Below are positions 22,121 through 32,665 of a stretch of 64,000 nucleotides of DNA, piece after piece. This DNA comes from Druceiella hillmani. Its lineage: Eukaryota > Arthropoda > Insecta > Lepidoptera > Hepialidae. Position numbers and translations under genes: made by a program. The stretch's first letter is position 1. Each line of letters starts with the position of its first letter. The notes under the pieces are model-generated. The model was not told the origin of the DNA, made no database searches, and worked only from the letters and a program-made list of their open reading frames with translations. The DNA is taken from contig JAYKKI010000052.1 in NCBI GenBank assembly GCA_039881145.1, positions 10,138,501 through 10,202,500 on the forward strand, given 5' to 3'.

Positions 22121-22780
22121 TTTGCTGCGGCTTAGAAATTAGGGATATTGAAATAAAAGGTCAGGGGAAAATTGGATTTATAGGTTCTGTTTCCATATAA
22201 CATTAACGCAATCTCTAACTTAAGTTTGGAAAATACGGGAGTATAACAAGCAATGATTGTTGTAGACTATCTGCAATAGCGTCAAGCATGAAGTATTGGG
22301 CGTTTTTGGAATTGTTTCCTGTATTTATTAAAGCTTAGGAAGGAATCTAATCTAAGTAGATTTGATGTCTGAAAGTTGAGAAATTATGAAAAACCTTCCA
22401 ACCTACTAATGATTACGACGTTATAGATCATTGACTTTCACTAAAGATGAAAAAGTCCACGTGAACGAAGTTGCGTATAAAAAGTTAGTAATTAGAACGC
22501 CATGACAAAAATTTTAACTTTTTTTAAAATTTTTTATGTAAATTATCAATATATTAACGGAGTCCGTAAATTTTTTCTGCGACAAAATCTTTATACCATA
22601 ATTGTAACTCCAACGTAATATTGCATACATTCAATTTCTTTTTCGTAATCATTTTTGGCAATGATATTCACCCAAAAGGTAAATTTGCGACGGTAATATG
22701 ATCTAATCCGTATCCAATAACACTAATAATCTTGTACAGACATTATCTTTCTATTTAGAAATCAAATCATTTAAGAATCT
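22121..22780. other. no gene recognised
   Basis: AT-rich spacer with no feature seen. Confidence 0.4.
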
Positions 22781-22784
22781 TTCA

Positions 22785-23150
22785 TTTCCATACATCATCA
22801 ATATTTTGTACCATGTTCCATCTAATATTCCATTCTCAACTGTTGTAGACATTATATTTTTATGCAGAGATTACATCACTTATTTTTATGTTTCGTGAAT
22901 ACTTGTTCCACGTTCTATTTAATTTTCCATTTTGTTTCCGTACGAAGATTAGATCGCTTTTTTTTCTATTCCATATGTCGTCAATACTTTGTTCCATGTT
23001 CCATCTAATGTTCCATTCGTATCTGATGAACACATTATTTTTTATGCAGATATCTTATCACTTAGCTTTCTGTTTCTCATTGTCAATATTTTGTCATGTG
23101 CTCCGTTTTTCTTTTAATATTTTATTCACATCGTGAATAAAATTCATATA
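22785..23150. repeat. degenerate tandem repeat, ~100-bp units
   Basis: 'tcaatactttgttccatgttccatctaatgttccatt' and 'ttatgcagatatcttatcactta' recur in diverged form over three to four units. The 82-codon frame at 22888-23136 is a product of these T-rich units. Confidence 0.65.
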
Positions 23151-23489
23151 TTTTACATATTTACATTTCATCATAAGAAAAATATTTTAGTAATAATCAT
23201 GTTTTATTGAGGCAGATAAAAGACGAGAGAAACAAAAATTGCTATCAATATTTTTTCGCAATTTTATTTACACATGTGTCGAATAAATAACAGTCTTCAG
23301 TCTTCAGTCAGTTTCTTCTTATCTTTTTATACCAATTTCTACCTAAGCATTGTAAACTATAGGAAGTACCTTCCATAATGCATCACAATGTGGTAAAGCA
23401 ATAGAATATTCTAGGTTAAAATATAAAACAACTCTGCTTCTTCACTTAAGCTTGCTACCATCATCTAGTGGCCGAAAGAATAACAGTAG

Positions 23490-23925
23490 ACTACCGACGG
23501 TTGTCAGTCACCGTGACGAGATACGCCGTGAATCTGAGATCAACGCCAGTAATTACGTTGGTTAACAATAGCCAAACAAAACTTTATTATAATCGAGTCA
23601 CTAAAAAAAGAAAAACTTGTACGTACTAAAACTACGTACCTACTCTTATTAATATGGAACCATTATTCACTAACCCACCCACATTTGCTTATAAAATGAT
23701 TTATAATGTCCGTTTCAGTTGACGGCCTGTACGTCACGTAGATTATATTTTCCACGGTTTATGCTACTCGACGTCAAAGTGTGACTATCGCTTTACTTTT
23801 GATAATTAACGAATGGACCTCCGGCAGCTGTTTGCCACTGAGACGAGATACACTGCGGATATCGTATCAGAATCGGCAACGGTAATTACGTACATTACTT
23901 AACAATGGCCAAACGCAACATTGTG
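23490..23925. repeat. pair of diverged GC-richer direct repeats
   Basis: Segments 23497-23582 and 23828-23922 share 'tgacgagatac..cg', 'gaatc..a.caac', 'gtaattacgt' and 'ttaacaat.gccaaac' in the same order. Both stand out in GC content. They could be two copies of a mobile element or a duplicated regulatory region. Confidence 0.5.
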
Positions 23926-24105
23926 ATAATGGAGATGCCAAAAAAACATAAAAGTCAGCTCGCGTGGGCGACCAGCCGCGGCTGCGTCACATGTTTGCAT
24001 GCGACTAATGAACGCGGCGGAGCCGGCTTATTGAACCTGCTTTTTTGCTGCATCGTCAGGTTGCCAGTGAAACAAATTACTAATGTGGGGAAATACTCGA
24101 AATGA
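23905..24105 (+). other. 66-codon ATG frame in GC-richer DNA, doubtful gene
   Basis: ATG lies in a fair insect context (aacaATGG). The frame covers a GC-rich stretch (23955-24060) and ends TGA at 24103-24105. The matching ATG in the sister repeat near 23570 is ATA, and a minus-strand frame overlaps (24028-24306). No domain, signal peptide or membrane segment was recognised. Most likely this is a chance frame inside a repeat-derived block. Confidence 0.15.
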
Positions 24106-24262
24106 AACTACACAAAAAGACAGGAAATGAGTATCCGGTGTGAGCGTCGACCTTGTAAACGCTGGAAAACGTGAGGTATTTCGCAAAATTGCCTTTACTT
24201 GTCTTTTGGCAAGTATATGCCATGGCTCGTGATTGTGCAATATTTTCGGTAAACTTAGATCA

Positions 24263-24421
24263 AAAATCATAGTTTTCCTAACCTTTTTCAATAATCTGAG
24301 TCTCAAATGACTAAAGTGATTATTGCAACTTGTGCGGGTTTTGAACTAGTTTCGCCTATAAATTGCAGCCACAATTTCTTTTTGACGAATTTTAGTAATC
24401 AATTATAGTTTATATTTTCAG
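24263..24421. repeat. left copy of a 159-bp direct repeat bracketing a minisatellite
   Basis: Runs from 'aaaaatcatagttttcctaac' to 'tttatattttcag'. Almost identical to 24718-24877, with only a few substitutions. Confidence 0.95.
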
Positions 24422-24717
24422 ATTTCCCGTAGAACATTTATATTTTCAAAATCAGATTTTATATTTTCAAATTCAGATTTTATATTTTCCCGTAGAACAT
24501 TTATATTTTCAAATTCAGATTTCATATTTTCCCGTAGAACATTTATATTTTCAAATTCAGATTCCCCGTAGAACATTTATATTTTCAAAAATCATTTATG
24601 TTTTCAAAATTCAGATTCCCCGTAGAACATTTATATTTTCAAAAATCAGATTTTATATTTTCCCGTAGAACATTTATATTTTCAAATTCAGATTTCCCGT
24701 AGAACATTTATATTTTC
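24422..24717. repeat. minisatellite between direct repeats
   Basis: Units combine 'cccgtagaac' with 'atttatattttcaaattcagat' in variable lengths (about 19, 34 and 42 bp). CCCGTAGAAC occurs seven times. The unit shares its 'tttatattttca' with the end of the bracketing repeat, suggesting it grew by slippage from that junction. Confidence 0.9.
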
Positions 24718-24877
24718 AAAAATCGTAGTTTTCCTAACCTTTTTCAATAATCTGAGTCTCAAATGACTAAAGTGATTATTGCAACTTGTGCGGGTTTTGA
24801 ACTAGTTTCGGTTATAAATTGCAGCCACAATTTCTTTTTGACGAATTTTAGTAATCAATTATTGTTTATATTTTCAG
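24718..24877. repeat. right copy of the bracketing direct repeat
   Basis: Repeats 24263-24421 with a handful of changes (for example 'tcgtag' for 'tcatag' and 'cggttata' for 'cgcctata'). Confidence 0.95.
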
Positions 24878-25230
24878 CTTACATTGTTTACAAGTTTTAA
24901 GCTAGTCTTGTTATCACTGTAAACAGTATGAAGGGTACAGGAGAAAAACCTGCAATATCACAAAGACAATAAACTGAGAAATTGCTAAATTAATCTTTTG
25001 ATCTTTGAAAAAAGGTGCATTAAAGCTGATAATAAAAGAAAAAAATATTTATTCTGGGTGTGTAGTGCAATAAACCCTTTTATTTCTTTTATATATTATG
25101 TTGACGAAAAAACTGAACAAAGTTAAAAAATACAGGCATGAAGTGCCATGAAATAAAAAATAAAATTAAATAAACATTTTTATTTAATAATTTGTGTTTA
25201 AGCATCATTATATTTTATCCGTGAGATGTA
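24878..25230. other. AT-rich 3' flank of the relic gene
   Basis: On the minus strand this lies downstream of the decayed gene. It holds an AATAAA-type signal (complement near 25177-25186), consistent with an old polyadenylation region. No other feature. Confidence 0.35.
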
Positions 25231-27074
25231 TTACTTAGCTTTTGTTCCACAAATCTTTGGCAGGGCCTGGATATCCATAAATTTTGCCTTTGAAACTGGA
25301 AGGCTCTCATTATAGGATTGTTCTGGCAGAAAAAACTCTGAGTCACCAATACGAAGAGAGTAATAACACGATTTCAACTTTTTTTAGGTGCCATGAGAAT
25401 AGATGACGTCCAAGAGGAATTCTAATGTTCTCTGTTAAAAATTAATCTTGGATGTTCCTTTTCAACCCTGATTTCTCTTATGGGTCGAGATAAAAATATA
25501 TATGAACATATCTTCTTATACATTGGCGACAGAAAAGTTGTCCATTTTATAATAACTTCAATAAATAGTCAACTTCAATCATAAGAAAGGGATATGGCTT
25601 CTATCTAACAACTTGGATCACTTTTAGCTACATATTTCACAAGATGATTTCTGGTTAATGTAACCCATCGCGGGCCCACACATTTGGATTCTGTCACATT
25701 CCAAATGTGAGTGTCCGCGAATATGATTTTGATCACATCCAAGGATTTTACATTGCGTAAAACATATTGCATAAAACGAAACACAATGTAATTGTTATTC
25801 TGCCTACCGCAGGAATCACAGAATATCACCAGCTCTCGAGTCTTTTTATTAAGTATATTAGATATATGTTGATGAAGAAATTAATATACTTTTCAGATTC
25901 TTTTTTTTGCTATTGGTTCTGGGTAGCAGAAGATATATGATTTGGATGTAGAGAGTTCATGGATGTTAAAAAGATTTAAGGTTAATTGTCTTTTATAATA
26001 AACGTCATTTGTGGTAATGTTCGGCATACTTAATTTTTTTGAAAGGTCATTCCAATAGCTTCTCTTAGAGAGGATGACTGACATTGAATCCTAGTTTCTC
26101 TTTTTCGTTTATAGAAAACATTAGACTTAAATAAATGTAACTTATTCTCAAAACTCTAACTTTTTTATTTCTTTTCAATGTTACATTTTGCGAGGTCAGA
26201 AGCATTCTTCAAATTTACTTTGAGAGCCTTTGTCTTAGCCAGAAATTCATCACAAGTACTGCATGTACTACTTCTTGGATATCCAAAGCCTATGTTAAAA
26301 TGATTTATGAATATAGATGGATATCATAGGTTATGAATATTTTTATGTTATGAAAAGATTTATGAATATATATGGATGCATAGGTTAGTTGATTTTTGTC
26401 TTCGAACATATCATACATTTTTTTGACATTTAACTCCTCTATTAGATATATTTTTGAGCTGTCATGTAAGCTGTAATGAGTTTTACGTCTAGAAAATGAG
26501 CTTATGTGATCCATGACCTTAGATTTAAGCACTAGACTCAGTTTTTTAGGACTGTTGCCATGTTTTCCTTGCATGTTGGTTGGGGTTTTACCTGTTGTGA
26601 GTAACGATTTTTTTATTGTACTTATTCTTTGCCTTGTTATACCATGCATAGCAATAAATGCTGAGGCGCAGACTGGCGTATTTATCTGCTGAGTTTCCTC
26701 TACAAGTCTTGTTTTGTAGGCGTAATTTGCTGTATGTGACTTAGTTTCAGGCTCTTCTTTTCTAGGTCGTCTTCACTTATCAGAATACATAAATAAAGAT
26801 TTTGTTCATCCCTAGATGGCAATAGGTTGAATACTTTCAGAAATCTAGCCCTCTGTTCATCATTAAAAGCTTCAAAATACTTGTATCTCTTGCAATTACA
26901 ATTTAGACCAGTTTCATGACTTTGAAATCTAATCTTTTTATTAACGTCCGACAATCGGCCGTAAAGTTTACGCTTCTTGGTGAGTTGCCTCAGATTAACC
27001 TCGCCTTCTTGTTCTGATGACATTTTCAAGAAATGATGTAAATAAACATAAATACATGCCGCACTACACAACAA
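25231..27074 (-). pseudogene. decayed transposon-type gene of a repetitive insect protein family
   Basis: Minus-strand fragments line up in the order of a protein of about 550-600 aa. 27074-26700 is the N-terminal part (NCNCKRYKYFEAF, then RARFLKVFN). About 26700-26305 follows (HGITRQRIS, GKHGNSPKK, ELNVKKMYDMF). About 26310-26167 has FNIGFGYPR and a CSTCDEF zinc-ribbon-like CxxC. 26084-25893 has YYKRQLTLNLFNIHELS. About 25845-25605 has the FCDSCGRQNNN motif and VTLTRNHLVKY. About 25500-25231 has REIRVEKEHP and a C-terminal KICGTKAK before TAA. I recognise this order from multi-copy uncharacterised insect proteins with a transposase-like 'DxCGGQN' motif; I believe the domain is filed as DUF7869 but could not check. 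The copy is broken by an in-frame TAA near 26168, a stop/frameshift near 26700 and others. Nothing suggests it is functional. Confidence 0.75.
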
Positions 27075-28276
27075 ACGAACGAAATAACCTCAAAAAACAA
27101 GCAAATAACCTCAAACGTCTAGCTGACAACGATGGACAATGCTCATTTTTTTCCTGTACGACTTGAACATTGCGTATCATTGCACTGTATCAATGTTTTT
27201 CTACGAAGATTACTCCGTAGCTCTGCATGTTTCTGCAAACTGCATTTTGGCGTTTCGTTCTACCACATTTGTACTATACAATGGTATTGCCAGTTCAAAA
27301 AACATAAAAATGTGACTTCGTATGTTTTTCACCTGTGCCCTTTATATGTATTTGCATAAATAGGCATCGACAAAGTAATACCTGTGAAGCACGAATAGAT
27401 TTAATGGTACATAATATTTTTATTTAAAAAATTTACAAAAAAAAATATATTTTTCACAACGTAACAAACTGATTATAAAAATGTATAATTGAACATAGAT
27501 TATAATTGAATAATCATTGAATTTGTTTTTTTTTTCTCCTATACTTCTATTATAAGACGTCTTATTATGCCGAATTTCAGGATTGTAAGTCAACCGGATA
27601 TACTTTATAGGTTCTGATGATCAGTGAGTAGGACCATTTGTATGAATAAAATACGCTTTAAAAGGCCATTTTTTATTTGTTGCGCGAAGCAAAAAACTTG
27701 ATTTTTTTACAACAATATAAGGCTATAGTCCCAGTATACTCAAGCCATTTATGAGAAAAAGAGTTTTAACAGGCAGACAGATGGATGGTAACCAAGAACC
27801 AAGTGTCCCATAAGGGTAACCGAGAACTAAGTGTCCCTAAGGGTTCCATTTTTTTATTTTGAGAATCGGCAACCTAAAAAAGCTTCAACAAAAAAAACAA
27901 CAACAAAAAAATACGACTTGTTTTGTGTTGCTTTTCTGAGGAAAAAAACGAATACACCTACAAAATGTGGTCGATTTTTATTAATTAATCTGCTCTTTTA
28001 TTTTTCTACAAACTAATAAAATAATACTCATACATTTTATTAGTACAATAACACTTGTGATACATTAACATTTACTCAGGTGGTCAAGGTGTCACATCTC
28101 ATGTGCAAAATTGACAGTTTCGCTTATGAAATCAAGAGTTGAAATACTCGAAATATGGTGTGGACTTTAATAATCAGATTATACAAATTATTTACTAATA
28201 CAATATTTTAGAATAAAACAATACCAACAACAACGCCAAAAAGTAGATTGCCGGGAAATAGTCTTATTTGAATACA
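27075..28276. other. no gene; small repeats
   Basis: A 75-codon frame at 27132-27359 has no recognisable motif. 'aagtgtccc.taagggt' occurs twice (27800-27845), a dispersed-repeat phrase. The rest is AT-rich. Confidence 0.35.
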
Positions 28277-28386
28277 CCATATGCAGAAACATAAATAGAT
28301 ATATCTTGCACATATTTAAATGTGTTTCTATATTTAAACACATTTAAGTATGTGCAAGATATATCTATTTATGTATCTGCATATGG
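28277..28386. repeat. 110-nt near-perfect hairpin
   Basis: Left arm ccatatgcagaaacataaat.. (28277-28327) is the reverse complement of the right arm ending ..tctgcatatgg (28333-28386), with only a few mismatches over about 50 bp and a tiny loop. It could be a MITE relic or a source of small RNA. No target duplication was found. Confidence 0.8.
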
Positions 28387-28434
28387 ATAAGAAGCAAAGT
28401 AACAACATATGTGATTAGATAATCTTTGGATGAA

Positions 28435-28830
28435 AACTTATAGTTGTAGGTCCTAAAAATAATCTGCATGCAAATTTTTCAGTTGCAGGTTCTAACAATT
28501 CTATACGTAGACGTTTCATTTACAGTTTCTAAAAGAATCTGCATGTAGACCTTTCAGTTGCAGGTTCTAAAAATGTAGAGTTTTAGTTGTAGATTTTAAA
28601 ATGAATCCAGATTTTTCAGTTGCAGGTTCTAAAAAATCTGTATGTAGACTTTTCAGTTGAAGGTTCAGTTGCAAGTTATAAAAGTAGTCTGCATGCAGAC
28701 TTTTCAGTTGCAAGTTATAAAAATAATCTACATGAAAAGTTCTCAGTTGAAGGGTCTAAAAAGCATCTGCATACAGATGTTTCAGTTGCATGTTCTAAAA
28801 AGTATCCCAGTGCAGACTTTTCAGTTGTCT
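28435..28830. repeat. minisatellite, ~38-40-bp units, about 10 copies
   Basis: The phrase 'ttttcagttgcaggttctaaaaa.atctgcatgtagac' recurs with many substitutions. Frames on the plus strand (28620-28871, 28657-28890) merely read the repeat. Confidence 0.85.
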
Positions 28831-29620
28831 CAACTTTTAACTTACATCTTTCTACCCAAAATGATTTTTAAACTAATTATAGAAAAGTAGACAAAAATTA
28901 ATGCAATACGTATCTATCAGAACTGATTGATTTTTAATAATCACTCATAATATAATGGCGACATTTTGCTATTTTATTAACAAGTTATGGGATTTGATAT
29001 TTGCAATGTTTCCCATATATCTCGTAAATTCATCAAATGATATTCAAAATAAACATTTTTGTTATTAAAAAAGGGAAAAACAGGAAACTTACTTCCATAA
29101 GATCATCGCTGTATTTTTACCTGAAATTATTATACTGGCAAAGTAATAGACCATTTTCAAATTTGGAACTGACTTTGTTTTCTTAAGGCAAATTTTCTCG
29201 AAGAATAATAGTCTGGCAGGAAATTATTCCAGTTTACTTAAACGTGACCATCAACAATTCATTATTATTGCTTGGATACTTTTTTATTTTTAAATAAAGA
29301 ATCCATTAATCTTTTTAATTACCCTTTAAATTTAAATTAATTTTAACCACCCTTTAAATAAATTTTAACTTCCTTTCTTAAAATAATGTTGATTTAAGTT
29401 ATATACTCCTAAACTTAATATTGGTACAAAATATTTGATTTCTTTTTCAATCCATTTGAGTTCTTCATTGGATCAAGAATTTATTACTCTTACCGGCTTT
29501 TCAACGGATTTAGATAATCTTATTTTTATTGACTGAAAATTTTAGTCATTTTCACTCTTTTAATTATGTTTTTCTTTAGATTAATAAATATATGCGAGTA
29601 GGTATTTTTAATTATTTTCT
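28831..29620. other. no gene recognised
   Basis: AT-rich spacer with no feature seen. Confidence 0.4.
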
Positions 29621-29689
29621 TTAGCTTTAATGAAAGCACAGAGATAAAATTTACTCTAATAATAATACTCTGTAATAATACTCCGCTTT

Positions 29690-30370
29690 AATGAAAGCAC
29701 AAAGATAAAATTTGGTTGAAATCGATCACCAGCCTGTTAAAGTCATAATGTTATGGATGCGAACTAATAGACAACAACTGGTTGAAGAACAATCTATTTA
29801 AGTAATAATATTACAGATACAAAGCTTTCAAAGTTTTAAGTCCAACAACTGTCCGTTGAAAAATAATTAGTTGAAGTCGTATTATTACAGACACTAGCCA
29901 ATAAACGGTGCAGGACAGGTGAAGAACAATTCATTGAAGTCATATTGTTATGAACATGAACTAATGGAGGTTCCAAGAAGCTTCATTCTGGCGCAGATAG
30001 ACTACAACTAACCATAGAGGTTTCAAGTCCGACAACAATCCGTTGAAAAATAACTAGTTGAAATCGTATTATTGCAGATATTAGCCAACGAATGGTGCAG
30101 GATTAATAATCCGGTAAAAAAAAATTAATTGAAGTCATGTTATTATGAACACAAATCAATGGAAGCTGCAAGAAGCTACATTCTGACGCAGATATATCTC
30201 TACTCTGGAATATGAATATTAACGAATTGAAAGGTACACGAAAGTTTGATGCACAAGATAATTTGCAACACGACGATCGCAATCTTACACTACAACAAAT
30301 CAACAAGTCAACTTTAATGCGAAGTATCAAGTGTGTATGTCTGCAGCTCTAAAAATTCGAGCAATTGATG
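29690..30370. repeat. locally duplicated block, copy 1 (with internal tandem unit)
   Basis: Shares with 32150-32665 a long colinear series: 'agataaaatttgg', 'gacaacaac.ggttgaagaacaatc', 'taagtaataatatta', 'ccgttgaaaaata', 'gaagaacaattcattgaagt' and 'gaagtat..'. A ~185-bp part ('caatccgttgaaaaataactagttga..') is itself repeated inside (about 29830-30010 and 30020-30200). Confidence 0.8.
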
Positions 30371-30479
30371 TTTGAGTAGTAAAAACTGACAAAAATAGTA
30401 ATTTGTAAAGTATCTACGTTAAAAGATAATAGTGAAGTGCACCTGTCCGTCGATATCTCAAAATGACTACTTTAACTGA

Positions 30480-30960
30480 GATAAATTTATTAAGTTTTGA
30501 AAAAAAATTAATGAAAAAAATAGAAGTAATTTTTTTTTATTCCTAATAACATGAAAGACTTTGATCTTAAAGAACTCAGAAATATATTCATTGATCGATT
30601 CGCATGTAGATACATCGATAGAGATTATTACAGTTCGAAAATATTAAAATATGGGTATGTTAAAAAAATGTTTTATCTCCTTCTACCTAGCTCTACAATC
30701 AAAATATTGAAAGATATAAGTATTAAATATATGCTCAAAGTTAAACTGAAAAAAATCCTGCAAATTTAGTTTAAAGAATATTAGCGCGATTTTTGAAGAA
30801 TATCAGCGTGATTTTTTTAAGAATTTCAGAATTTTTTACCACACCTTTGGTACACTCTACGAATCTTCTTATTATGAGTGACGTATTCCTGTTTTTTTAT
30901 TTTGACATATAGTAATTAATAGATTGTTGAAGTATTTAACATAATTTAAAATTGTAATAT
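30480..30960. repeat. duplicated block, first copy
   Basis: Colinear with 31065-31475: '..tttgaaaaaaaaattaatgaaa', 'aaatatattcattga', 'atgttttatctcct', 'atcaaaatattgaaa', 'aaatcctgca' and 'agtaattaatagattgt'. Copies differ by many substitutions and indels. Confidence 0.75.
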
Positions 30961-31064
30961 TGTAATAAAAAGGGATAAATATGATTCATGAACTATTTAA
31001 ATTAAAAATATTGGTAACTTGCGCCAATCCGTTCGATATATCGAAACTACTACTCCAATCAAGA

Positions 31065-31475
31065 TAATTTTAAAAAGAATTTTGAAAAAAAAAATTAATG
31101 AAAACATAAAGAAAAACAATATATTTTTTTATCCCAATTAATATAAACAAAATAATTTTAAATGACTTAAAAATATATTCATTGAAAGATACACAAGTGC
31201 ATCGATACAGATTATGTTTTATCTCCTCCCTAGTTCTGTAATCAAAATATTCAAAAATAGAGGTTTCAGACATATGTTCAAAATTAAATTGAAAAAATCC
31301 TGCACATTTTGTTTGAAGAAAATAGCACGATTTGTGAAGAATATGTATTTGTAAAATATACTTTTGAAGAATGTCACATTTACCTCTTATAGACACATGT
31401 ATTATGCACAATATTAGGGATCGACCATTGTTTTATCGTATAGTAATTAATAGATTGTCGAAGCATTTATCGTAA
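31065..31475. repeat. duplicated block, second copy
   Basis: Partner of 30480-30960, about 100 bp shorter. A minus-strand 113-codon frame (31070-31411) reads this repeat and is not supported as a gene. Confidence 0.75.
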
Positions 31476-31559
31476 ATTAATGAAAAATAAACCACTAACA
31501 CAAGCTACAAGCAAATACTCCGCATTAAAGTAAACTGTTTCAAACTAAAAATTTCGTCA

Positions 31560-31930
31560 CCGGCACAGGAATTTATTAAGGTGTATGACCTATGATTGCA
31601 CAAAAAAAATCAAGCTCCAAAAAATTATAGACATTTATGAATTTCGCGCTCAAATCGTTACGCAACCGGTCGTTAGTAACAATGGAACCAAAATAGCGGT
31701 TATTTATCAACGAAACGCCGTAAACGGTCCCATATTGGTTTCGGTCATTGTGATGCTGCCGAGTAGCTACCCGTGAACCATTATCGAAAAATTTCGGCAA
31801 TTATAACGTGGACCATCGATAATCGTGGAAGATACCAACCGTTCTATCGGAAGACACGTGAACTATGCTGACGATTCGTGAGAATCTCAAGGTTCAATAT
31901 CAGCAACATGGCTGTTTCCATGTAAATTTC
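31560..31930. other. GC-richer unique block
   Basis: Frames are open on both strands (31585-31776 plus, 31576-31800 minus). CG-containing phrases such as 'cgttacgcaaccggtcg' and 'cgaaacgccgtaaacgg' mark it out. No motif, splice pair or repeat relative was recognised. Confidence 0.2.
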
Positions 31931-32149
31931 ATAATTTCTTTTTAGCCAATATATTTCTTATAATTATTCAAAACATAATGTAATGTTGATTTTAAAAATA
32001 AAAAAAGTATATCTATTTTATAGGAAGGCCATATAATCGCCATATACTTTTCGTAGATAATGTTATCAAAAGATAGAAGGTTGTGTTTTTGGTTTTTAGT
32101 CGATATATGCCAGCAGATATCTTTTATTATCCCCTTTGGCTTTACACTC

Positions 32150-32665
32150 CCGTGAAAAGACAGTACTGAGATAAAATTTGGCTAGGACTGCTTAACAGTC
32201 TTTCAAAGTCATATTGTGATTTACACGAACTAACAGACAACAACCGGTTGAAGAACAATCCATTTAAGTAATAATATTACGCACACAAAACCAAAGACAT
32301 TTTAAGTCTGACAACAATCCGTTGAAAAATAACTAGTTGAAATCGTGTTATTGCAGATATTATCCAACGGATGGTGCAAGATCAACCACCAGTTAAAGAA
32401 CAATTCATTGAAGTTATATTGTCATGAACACAAACCAATGGAGGCTGCAAGAATATACATTCTGATAAATCACAGCTGGGGAATATAAATTTTAACGAAA
32501 TATAAGAGTTAATGCGTATAATAATAATACAAACTGCCACACGACGATCATAATCTTACACTGCATCAAAACAAGTAAATTAGAATGCGAAGTATATGCA
32601 AGTTTGCAGCTGTAAGAATTTAAACAATCGATTTTTAGTTCCACATTAATGAAAATCTTGACCTG
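32150..32665. repeat. locally duplicated block, copy 2
   Basis: Partner of 29690-30370, lacking the second internal tandem unit. The copies lie 2.4 kb apart in the same orientation. Confidence 0.8.

Noticed and set aside
24422..24717. CRISPR-like array
   Set aside because: Repeats are contiguous minisatellite units without unique spacers, in a eukaryotic context.
31070..31411. 113-codon minus-strand frame
   Set aside because: Lies within a duplicated AT-rich block whose other copy does not keep the frame.
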